NCBI GenBank assembly: GCA_022801595.1
Contig: JAAWSO010000018.1
Coordinates: 1 to 32,362, forward strand
Source: Clostridiales bacterium
GTDB taxonomy: Bacteria > Bacillota > Clostridia > Oscillospirales > Acutalibacteraceae
Length of the DNA: 32,362 bases
Direction: 5' to 3'
Both the position numbers and the translations under genes were made by a program. Positions 24,628 through 30,619 of the stretch are shown here, piece after piece (position 1 is the first letter of the stretch; every line of letters starts with the position of its first letter). The notes below the pieces were generated by a model that did no database searches, was not told the origin of the DNA, and saw only the letters and a program-made list of their open reading frames with translations.

Positions 24628-25020
24628 ATGATAACATCTTATGAAATCACATTAAAACGTACATATTTAGAATGGGGTTCCTATCGATATACAAATTCCC
24701 GTGGGGTTGTATATGGCGAAGGATACATACCAATACCAGCAAACGTTGCTTATTCCAATAATATTTTTAATCAAAATGGCACTGATGGGAAAGATGTTTT
24801 TGGAGAAAATCTTTTTTATTGCAGCTCAGCAGACGGTTTATATCAAGGAGTTATTCGAGCACAAGGAAATCAAGATAATCCTCGATATGCGAAACAGTTT
24901 TCCGGTGATAAAGACTTAAAGGCAATAGGTAATTGGTTTTATCAGGCAGAAGCTTCCGTTGGCGACAAGATTAGGGTTACATGGACAAGCCCTACGGAAA
25001 TCGTAATTGAAAAACTATAA
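24628..25020 (+). CDS. stand-alone protein resembling the nucleases' DNA-recognition domain
   Basis: A 130-residue protein without a catalytic motif. Its order of elements parallels the C-terminal domain of the second PLD nuclease. YGEGYIPIPANVAYSNNIF matches NEAYIPLPAQIARTGFF. It continues LFYCSSADGLYQGVIRAQG where the nuclease has HFTVLTDDRHQLILRVQQQG, and ends DKIRVTWTSPTEIVIEKL. I infer a B3-like DNA-binding fold acting as a separate specificity or accessory subunit. The start at 24628 (MITSYEI) is preceded by AAGGAGG; a TTG at 24607 would add seven residues. It is the last gene of the operon, 23 bases after vsr, and runs into a bidirectional terminator. Function is inference from similarity and position. 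Confidence 0.65.
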   Translation: MITSYEITLKRTYLEWGSYRYTNSRGVVYGEGYIPIPANVAYSNNIFNQNGTDGKDVFGENLFYCSSADGLYQGVIRAQGNQDNPRYAKQFSGDKDLKAIGNWFYQAEASVGDKIRVTWTSPTEIVIEKL

Positions 25021-25024
25021 TTCC

Positions 25025-25072
25025 AAAATGGAGGGGTGAACTTTAGGATTGAAGTTCACTCCTCCATTTTTA
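25025..25072. terminator. bidirectional terminator between the nuclease operon and the methyltransferase gene
   Basis: AAAATGGAGGGGTGAACTT (25025-25043) pairs with AAGTTCACTCCTCCATTTTT (25053-25072), with a one-base mismatch, around a 9-base loop. T-runs occur on both strands. It overlaps the stop codon of the convergent methyltransferase gene. Confidence 0.92.
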
Positions 25073-26122
25073 TTCGTTAATATTAGGTTCAACAAAAGGA
25101 TAGTCAACTCCAGCAAAACTTTTTAGTATTGCCTCAAAAATAATCTGAGCACCCTGACAGGGAACAGCCATTCCTATTTGTTTGCGAACACTTTCCTTGC
25201 TTCCGATAAATTGGTAGCTGTCAGGAAAAGTTTGGAGCCGCGCCCGCTCACGATTAGTGAGGGCTCTTGATTCAGACCAATGATAAATATGTGTTCCGCC
25301 GCCGCCGCTTCCGGTTACAGTGTATGCAGGTTTGGTTGGATCAAGTCTTTTGTATATTTGACTGATTTTAGCTCCATTGATATGGAGCTGGAGATCTTCT
25401 GGAATGTCTGCTGTAAAAGCATTTTCACCGGGTTTGATATAATTTAGACGCTTTACAACTGTCGGCGATTGCTTGGTGGCTTCATTGTTAAAAGCATCTG
25501 CTGGAATAGGCGGAACCTCTATTGCAGTCTTGCAAGTGTTGTCAATATCTTTGTATGGTTCAGGTGAAGGAACATGATATTTAACATTAAGGTCATTGCG
25601 AATCCCAACTATGATAATACGGTGTCGAGCCTGCGGCACCCCATACTGTTCAAATTTATATAGATGTGGTGTCAATGTGTAGCCCGCCTCACTCATTTCC
25701 AACAAAATTTTTGAAAATGCTTTTCCGTCATTAGCATTTCTGAGCCCCCCTACATTTTCAGCCAGAAACCACATTGGTCTATATAGATTTAAAACTTTTA
25801 CGCCGTAAGAGTAAAGCGGCCCATACACACCGTCCATACCTTTTTGCTCCCCTACAACGCTGTAATCGTTGCATGGAAAACCAAATGCCAGAGCATCTAT
25901 ATCCGGAAGCCCCTTCAAATTGAATTTGCGTATGTCTGCCTGGTAAACCGTTTCAGGATGATTCGGGCAAATATTGTGCCTATATGTTTCGCAGGTATCT
26001 CCATCATAATCATTTGCCCATTGATGGACTATTCTAAAGTTGGGGTTTTCAATCTGAGCATTCATTGCTCCGTAAGCCAACCCGCCGGGGCCACAGAACA
26101 ACTCACCTAATCTAAAAATCAT
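25070..26122 (-). CDS. DNA (cytosine-5-)-methyltransferase
   Basis: A 350-residue 5-methylcytosine DNA methyltransferase. Motif I is LFCGPGGLAYG (8-18). Motif IV is GFPCNDYSVVG with catalytic Cys84; PCN replaces the commoner PCQ. Motif VI is ENV (122-124) and motif VIII QARHRIIIVG (164-173). Motif IX (RALTNRERARLQTFPDSYQF) and motif X (QIGMAVPCQGAQII) close the protein. The target-recognition region lies between about 185 and 290. It probably protects host sites from the convergently encoded PLD nucleases and creates the lesions that Vsr repairs. It follows its XRE regulator by six bases, with AGAGGTGA as ribosome site. The recognition sequence cannot be read from the protein. Confidence 0.95.
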   Translation of the reverse strand: MIFRLGELFCGPGGLAYGAMNAQIENPNFRIVHQWANDYDGDTCETYRHNICPNHPETVYQADIRKFNLKGLPDIDALAFGFPCNDYSVVGEQKGMDGVYGPLYSYGVKVLNLYRPMWFLAENVGGLRNANDGKAFSKILLEMSEAGYTLTPHLYKFEQYGVPQARHRIIIVGIRNDLNVKYHVPSPEPYKDIDNTCKTAIEVPPIPADAFNNEATKQSPTVVKRLNYIKPGENAFTADIPEDLQLHINGAKISQIYKRLDPTKPAYTVTGSGGGGTHIYHWSESRALTNRERARLQTFPDSYQFIGSKESVRKQIGMAVPCQGAQIIFEAILKSFAGVDYPFVEPNINE

Positions 26123-26128
26123 ATGGAA

Positions 26129-26458
26129 TCACCTCTGAGATTTCTTTGTAAGTATATCAATTTGTTTTTGAACGAGGTCTCTTTCTTCATCAGTCAACAA
26201 ATCAACGCCAGAAAAGCACCTCTGATATTGTGTCAAGTCGTTTTCATCAAGATATCCACACAGCAAGTATAAAGAAATTACATTTACATTATATAATCCA
26301 GCCAGCTTTTTTAATGTAGCTGGGGCTGGATTTTGGGTTTCGCCCTTTTCAATATGGCTGAGAACTGAATCGTGGATTCCCGTTTTTTTATAAACATCAT
26401 TAAGACTGAAAGTTGAATCCTGACGAAGTTTTCTCAGCTGTTCTCCTAATCGTTTCAT
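26129..26458 (-). CDS. XRE-family regulator of the restriction-modification locus
   Basis: A 109-residue regulator with an N-terminal Cro/C1-type HTH (MKRLGEQLRKLRQDSTFSLNDVYKKTGIHDSVLSHIEKGETQNPAPATLKKLAGLYNVN, about 1-60). A helical C-terminal tail (LTDEERDLVQKQIDIL) follows, possibly for dimerisation. AGGAGG precedes the ATG at 26458. It is co-transcribed with the methyltransferase six bases downstream and has a good promoter with nearby dyads. Position resembles the controller (C) proteins that time methyltransferase and nuclease expression. It is longer than classical C proteins, so this role is inferred. Confidence 0.85.
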   Translation of the reverse strand: MKRLGEQLRKLRQDSTFSLNDVYKKTGIHDSVLSHIEKGETQNPAPATLKKLAGLYNVNVISLYLLCGYLDENDLTQYQRCFSGVDLLTDEERDLVQKQIDILTKKSQR

Positions 26459-26480
26459 GACCAGCCTCCTAACTTGTTTA

Positions 26481-26541
26481 AGTATAGCACATACGCTGCA
26501 AAAAAGCAATGAAATTCTGAAAAACGCTGCGATATTGCAGC
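26481..26541 (-). promoter_or_regulatory. promoter and putative operator of the regulator-methyltransferase pair
   Basis: On the minus strand TTGCTT (26509-26504) and TATACT (26486-26481) are 17 bases apart. Upstream is the near-palindrome GCTGC-GATATT-GCAGC (26526-26541), and a GCTGC half-site recurs inside the spacer (26495-26499). This arrangement suits autoregulation by the adjacent XRE protein. Confidence 0.65.
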
Positions 26542-26552
26542 ACTTATTTTGG

Positions 26553-27593
26553 TTAATAGTCCGTCAGCTCCACAATTATATTACTCTGCTGGTACAGCCA
26601 GTCCGTAAATTCTTTCGGGCTGGCTGTTCCTGCTTTTACAGCCTTTTTTCTCTGCAACGCTTCTTTCTTGAAGTTAGCAAAGGCAGCCTGTATTTTTTCC
26701 AGACGGTCAGCCGGAAAGCCGGTGGTATTCTTTGCCCGGTTGATTTTGTTGCGCCAGTTCTGACATTCATTTTTATAAAGCAAATCATAATTGTTCTCTC
26801 TGGCTCTTTTGTCAAACTCCCGCTTGTTTTGAAGCGCCTGTGCCTTGCGGCACTTATCGCTGCACAGCTCATACCGCTGGCTCTTTGCCAGAAAATATTT
26901 CCCGCAGACCTTGCACTGCCGGAAGCACAGCCCCCAGTCATTCAGCCGGTTCAGATAGTAGGTTATCAGCGGATAGAGGGACGCATAAGCAGACACACAT
27001 TCCTCTGTGCGCCGGTTGTCCGGGAACCAGAGGTCAAGCCGGGTATCTTCGGACGGTGCGCCTTTGAAATAAAGGCTACCAGCCTGAAAGTGTTTCGGTT
27101 TTCCTGTCTCCTTATCAAAGCTCATGGCTCCGTCATGGAATACCCCGGTCAGGCTGCTCATTTTGTCCATGAAACGGTCACAGGCAACGTTACGGTCACG
27201 GGGTTCTCTGGCAAGCAGATAGCTGTTCCAGATACGGAATGCCACATACATTTTTAGAGGTTCATTGCTAAGGTATTTCTTCCAGAGAAATTCACTTGCC
27301 GCCTGTTCCAGCTCTGGCTGTTTCCATCGGTTGGAGTGGAGGGCTTGCCGCAGCGGAGAAAGCCCGTATAAGTTCCATTCCCTGTCCGTGTCCTGCTCAA
27401 AGTTTATCAGAAAAGTTCCCAGCGGGCGTGTCACATCACAAAGCACCTCTGCATATTTGCTCCCATCCAGCCGGAAGCGAATCTGCTGTTCTTCCCCAAT
27501 CAAAATCCGCTCTTTCATTTTCTTCCTGTCCAGCGTCAGGACAAACAAAATCCTCTCAAAACACGGTTCATGCCGCACAAACTGGTTTTCCAT
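26553..27593 (-). CDS. DUF6076-like zinc-binding protein of mobile elements
   Basis: A protein of about 346 residues that I associate with the DUF6076 family found in mobile elements of gut Firmicutes; function is unknown. The N-terminal two thirds has no motif I can name. The C-terminal third has a zinc-finger-like cluster, CKVCGKYF...LCSDKCRKAQ (CxxC and CxxxC), followed by a basic helical region (KREFDKRARENN, KKEALQRKKAVK), suggesting nucleic-acid binding. I place the start at 27593 (MENQFVRHE), preceded by AGGGGATAGG. An in-frame ATG at 27653 overlaps the -10 box and so would not be transcribed. GC-rich codon use differs from the restriction island that ends just to its left. Confidence 0.65.
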   Translation of the reverse strand: MENQFVRHEPCFERILFVLTLDRKKMKERILIGEEQQIRFRLDGSKYAEVLCDVTRPLGTFLINFEQDTDREWNLYGLSPLRQALHSNRWKQPELEQAASEFLWKKYLSNEPLKMYVAFRIWNSYLLAREPRDRNVACDRFMDKMSSLTGVFHDGAMSFDKETGKPKHFQAGSLYFKGAPSEDTRLDLWFPDNRRTEECVSAYASLYPLITYYLNRLNDWGLCFRQCKVCGKYFLAKSQRYELCSDKCRKAQALQNKREFDKRARENNYDLLYKNECQNWRNKINRAKNTTGFPADRLEKIQAAFANFKKEALQRKKAVKAGTASPKEFTDWLYQQSNIIVELTDY

Positions 27594-27651
27594 TCCTATC
27601 CCCTGCCTTTGTTTATGGTAATTATATAATTCAATCATATCCGTTACACTC

Positions 27652-27738
27652 ATGGTATCGCATAAGTATTGTTTTGTCAAGGTTAATCCGCTATGATGAT
27701 TGCAGTTGGTAATTTCGTACCACACAGCACCTTGACAA
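27652..27738 (-). promoter_or_regulatory. promoter of the DUF6076-like gene with inverted repeat
   Basis: On the minus strand TTGACA (27680-27675) and TACCAT (27657-27652) are 17 bases apart. The -35 lies in TTGTCAAGGT (27674-27683), which is perfectly repeated inverted as ACCTTGACAA (27729-27738). The paired repeats suggest a regulator site in this divergent gap of about 300 bases (27594-27895). Nothing else in the gap is recognisable. Confidence 0.6.
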
Positions 27739-27895
27739 GTGAATGACCGTCCAAAAGGGATATGACCGGCAGGAGAAGTGACGCATCCAGCGCACCAATG
27801 CCGGGAAACGCCGCAGGAATGGGGCAGGATAACGGCTTTTGGGGAGAACGGCAACAGGAAGCATTTCAACTTATTTGATTTATGGGAGGAACAGA

Positions 27896-28120
27896 ATGAA
27901 CGATAAAAAAAGATTGAGCAGCTATGATGATTTACCGCTGGTTCTGGATGTGGCAGACATCCAGCGGATTATGGGAATTTCAAGAGTGAGCGCCTATGAG
28001 CTGGTACACACCCCCGGCTTCCCGGCGTTCCGCAGGGGCAGGCTTATCAAGGTCAGCAAGATTGCTTTCTTTGAATGGATGGCAAAAGGCTCCGAAACCG
28101 TACCGAAAAGCGACAAATAA
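27896..28120 (+). CDS. excisionase-like helix-turn-helix protein
   Basis: A 74-residue DNA-binding protein with a MerR/excisionase-type winged helix: DVADIQRIMGISRVSAYELVHTPGFPAFRRGRLIKVSKIAFFEWM. Such proteins in mobile elements act as excisionases or as regulators of transfer genes. The start at 27896 (MNDKKRLSS) follows GGGAGG at the right distance; the frame is open further upstream but has no ribosome site there. It reads in the same direction as the mobilization genes to its right, 146 bases before the small gene at 28267. Without an integrase in view, whether it helps excision is open. Confidence 0.8.
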   Translation: MNDKKRLSSYDDLPLVLDVADIQRIMGISRVSAYELVHTPGFPAFRRGRLIKVSKIAFFEWMAKGSETVPKSDK

Positions 28121-28266
28121 ATGGAAAGTATCATTCCCTGCCTGCAATACTGCCGCCTTTCCCAAAGGCGCATACAGAGGGAAAAAACCTTGAAAATGAT
28201 ACCGAAACGCTACACCAAAACCGCCTGTCTGCGTACAGCGGATAGACACGGAGAAAGGAGCCGGTT

Positions 28267-28470
28267 ATGGCGAGAATGAGTAACAAGCGGCGGCTGGAAT
28301 GGTCTTTCTTCTTAAATGAGAGAAACCGTATCACTTACAACGAACTGTGCCGGAAATGCCAGCACCAATGTAAACAGAGCTTCCGGGCGGTTGTGATTGA
28401 CTGCCCCAAGTATCTTTCCAAACGTTCCAAGAAAAAGGACAAATCTGCCGAAAACGGCAAAATCCCTTAG
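28267..28470 (+). CDS. small cysteine-containing basic protein of the mobile element
   Basis: A 67-residue, strongly basic protein (MARMSNKRRLEWSFFLNERN...) with CRKCQHQC and a further Cys (IDCPKYL), reminiscent of a small zinc-binding, nucleic-acid-binding protein. I do not recognise a named family beyond its recurrence in mobilizable elements. AAAGGAG precedes the ATG. The stop codon lies within an inverted repeat (28464-28480) that belongs to the putative transfer origin, so the gene ends right at oriT. The Lys-rich tail (KRSKKKDKSAENGK) may contact DNA. Role unknown; an accessory DNA-processing protein is possible. Confidence 0.7.
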   Translation: MARMSNKRRLEWSFFLNERNRITYNELCRKCQHQCKQSFRAVVIDCPKYLSKRSKKKDKSAENGKIP

Positions 28471-28507
28471 GAACTAAGGGCGCACTTCTATACAGGTCTT
28501 TCAGACC
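28464..28507 (-). other. putative origin of transfer (oriT), RSF1010/MOBQ-like
   Basis: On the minus strand a hairpin GGTCT-GAA-AGACC (28507-28495) is followed after seven bases by AAGTGCGCCCTTAG (28487-28474). AAGTGCGCCCT is the core of the nick region of RSF1010/R1162-type oriT sites, where a hairpin likewise lies just upstream. A second perfect inverted repeat, CCCTTAG-GAA-CTAAGGG (28464-28480), overlaps the nick core. The relaxase encoded downstream belongs to the matching MobA/MobL class. The exact nick position is not claimed. Confidence 0.8.
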
Positions 28508-28822
28508 CGTATCGTGCGTCCTGCGGAGCTGCTTCCCTGACCGCCAGCTTTTGCAGTCAGAGGAAGTCTGCGTTCGCTCCGCTCCGACAAGGTGGCTCTC
28601 TCGTCTGCCGACTCGGTCGGCGCTTCAAAGCGCTTCGCACTTTGAGGTCTCCACTGGAGACCCGCGCCCCCTTGCGCCGCTAAAGCGGCTATCCCCTGTG
28701 TACCCGCCGAAAAGAGAAATCCGCTTTGCGTCTTTCCCTTTTCATCGGGTTTTATAGAAGTACCGACACACTGACCGTCTGCGGATGGTCTTTCTTTATC
28801 TTAAAGCAAAGGATGTGAGAAC
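28471..28822. other. intergenic region rich in short palindromes beside oriT
   Basis: About 350 bases without a gene. Beyond the oriT core it holds several short inverted repeats, such as GCCGACTCGGTCGGC (near 28607), GTCTCC-ACT-GGAGAC (near 28648) and an AGCCGCTTTAGCGGCG-type dyad (near 28680). They may be accessory oriT structure or binding sites for mobilization proteins. I see no promoter I would defend. Confidence 0.5.
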
Positions 28823-29137
28823 ATGGAGAAATCTCTGGAACAGTTAAAAAGAGAATATGAAAAAACCACCGTCCTGCTGGAACAGGAAAAACGGAAAATG
28901 CAGCGTTTGAAAAACCGGCAGGCGTATCTGGAAAGCGGCTCCCGGAAACAGCGGACGCACCGGCTGATTACCCACGGGGCAGCCATTGAGAGCATAGTGC
29001 CGCAGACAAAGGAGCTGACCGAAACGGAATTTTATTCCCTGATGGAAAGCATTCTGAATCTGCCGCAGACTGCACACTTCATTCAGTCTGCTATGGAGAG
29101 CCACAGCCCGCAGGAGAAAGGCGGTGACGAAGGATAG
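28823..29137 (+). CDS. DUF3847 family mobilization-associated protein
   Basis: A 104-residue protein of the DUF3847 type that precedes relaxase genes in many Firmicute mobilizable elements. Residues 2-45 form a charged coiled coil (LEQLKREYEKTTVLLEQEKRKMQRLKNRQAYL). A region with RKQRTHRLITHGAAIESI follows, then a helical LTETEFYSLMESIL segment. Size, coiled coil and position suggest an oriT-binding or relaxase-accessory (MobC-like) role, which is inference. AAAGGA precedes the ATG. Its TAG stop overlaps the putative ATA start of the relaxase (ATAG), so the relaxase is probably translated by reinitiation after this gene. Confidence 0.85.
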   Translation: MEKSLEQLKREYEKTTVLLEQEKRKMQRLKNRQAYLESGSRKQRTHRLITHGAAIESIVPQTKELTETEFYSLMESILNLPQTAHFIQSAMESHSPQEKGGDEG

Positions 29138-30606
29138 CACTCTATCATTTTTCAATCGACCAGATAAAACGAAGTGCCGGTCAGAGTGCCATTGCCAGCG
29201 CAGCCTACCGAGCCGGGGAGCGTCTTTTCAGCAGTTACTATGGAGAGGTCAGCGACTACACGAACAAAGGCGGCGTGATTGCTTCGGAAATCATGCTGCC
29301 GCCCCATGCCCCGGAAGAATATCTTGACCGGGCAGCCCTCTGGAACGCCGTGGAGAAATGCGAGAAGCACCCCAAAGCCCAGCTTGCCTATTCCTTTGAC
29401 ATTGCCATGCAGAATGAACTGACGCTGGAAGAAAATGTGGAACTGGCGAGGAAGTTTGTACAGGAGCAGTTTGTGGCAAAAGGCATGATTGCCGACCTTA
29501 CCTTTCACAGACCGAACAAAGAGGACGGCGGCATCCCCAACCCGCATTTTCATGTGATGACAACCATGCGCCCCCTGAACCCGGACGGCACATGGGGACA
29601 AAAACAGCGGCGGGAATATGTCCTTGATGAAGATGGAAACCGTGTCCGGGATAAAAACGGCGATTATGTGTTTAACGCTGTCCATACCACCGACTGGCAC
29701 GAGCCGGAAACGCTGGAACACTGGCGGGAACAGTGGGCGGTTATCGTTAATACAAAATTTGAAGAAAAGGGGCTGGATGTGCGTATCGACCACCGTTCTT
29801 ATGTGCGGCAGGGGCTTGACCTGATACCCACCGTCCATGAGGGAGCCAGCGTCCGGCAGATGGAAGCAAAGGGCATCCGCACCGAGAAAGGGGAACTGAA
29901 CCGCTGGATAAAAGCCACCAACCGACTCATGCAGGATGTACGGAAGAAAATCAAAGCCCTGTTCGGCTGGATGGCAGAGGTAAAAGAGGAGCTTTCCAAA
30001 CCGCAGACACCCAGCCTTGCCGACCTGCTGATCGCTTACTATGATGAACGCAACGCCGGGGCATGGAGCAATAAAGCCAGAACCGGCAACTTAAAACAGT
30101 TTGCGGAAGCGGTCAATTACCTGACGGAAAACAAGCTGTTCACGCTGGAAGATTTACAGGAACGCCTTTCCTCTGTCAGCGGGGAATTTGAAACGCTGGG
30201 CGGCTCCATGAAAGAAAAATCTGCCCGGATGAAAGAATTGCAGGAACTGATAAGGCATGGCGAGAATTACCAGCGTCTAAAGCCTATCCATACGGAACTT
30301 AACAATATCAAGTGGAAGAAACAGAGGGAGAAATTTGAAGAAGCCCACGGCGCAGATTTACGGCTGTTTTATACCGCCCGCCGCATTCTGAAAGAAAAGC
30401 TGGACGGAGAACCCATTGCCCTGAAAGCATGGAAACAGGAATATGCACAATTAAAAACAGAGTATGCCGAGCTGTCCCCGCAGCACAAGCCGCTCCGGGA
30501 GGAAGTCATACGGCTCCGGCAGGTAAGAAACGCCGTAGACACCGCACTGCGCCGGAGGGAACAGCCGCAGGAAGTACAGAGAAAGAAACAGGAGATGGAA
30601 TTATGA
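29134..30606 (+). CDS. MobA/MobL family relaxase (non-standard ATA start)
   Basis: A relaxase of about 490 residues that nicks oriT and leads the strand during conjugative mobilization. Reading from the ATA at 29134, the N-terminus is ALYHFSIDQIKRSAGQSAIA followed by SAAYRAGERL. This places the catalytic tyrosine at position 25, the number it has in RSF1010/R1162 MobA. The metal-binding HxH lies in NPHFHVMTTMRPL. The C-terminal part is a long helical, charged region. The first ATG, GTG or TTG in frame is GTG at 29275, which would remove the catalytic tyrosine, and a TGA at 29125-29127 prevents an earlier start. The ATA overlaps the TAG of the DUF3847 gene. Either AUA initiation works here or the start codon has mutated from ATG. 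Confidence 0.85.
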   Translation: MALYHFSIDQIKRSAGQSAIASAAYRAGERLFSSYYGEVSDYTNKGGVIASEIMLPPHAPEEYLDRAALWNAVEKCEKHPKAQLAYSFDIAMQNELTLEENVELARKFVQEQFVAKGMIADLTFHRPNKEDGGIPNPHFHVMTTMRPLNPDGTWGQKQRREYVLDEDGNRVRDKNGDYVFNAVHTTDWHEPETLEHWREQWAVIVNTKFEEKGLDVRIDHRSYVRQGLDLIPTVHEGASVRQMEAKGIRTEKGELNRWIKATNRLMQDVRKKIKALFGWMAEVKEELSKPQTPSLADLLIAYYDERNAGAWSNKARTGNLKQFAEAVNYLTENKLFTLEDLQERLSSVSGEFETLGGSMKEKSARMKELQELIRHGENYQRLKPIHTELNNIKWKKQREKFEEAHGADLRLFYTARRILKEKLDGEPIALKAWKQEYAQLKTEYAELSPQHKPLREEVIRLRQVRNAVDTALRRREQPQEVQRKKQEMEL

Positions 30607-30619
30607 TTTTGGAGGTGAG

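Noticed and set aside
20173-25020. MutL/MORC-type ATPase expected beside a Z1 protein
   Set aside because: None of the island proteins shows GHKL ATPase motifs.
27732-27737. Rightward TTGACA as promoter of the mobilization genes
   Set aside because: No acceptable -10 box lies 16-18 bases downstream.
27653-27869. N-terminal extension of the DUF6076-like gene
   Set aside because: It lies upstream of, or within, a good TTGACA/TACCAT promoter and has no ribosome site.
28121-28279. 52-codon basic frame directly after the excisionase-like gene
   Set aside because: It has no ribosome site and overlaps the start of the better supported small gene at 28267. Conservation is unknown.
29275-30606. GTG at 29275 as the relaxase start
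   Set aside because: It would remove the conserved N-terminus including the catalytic tyrosine, while the frame upstream clearly encodes it.
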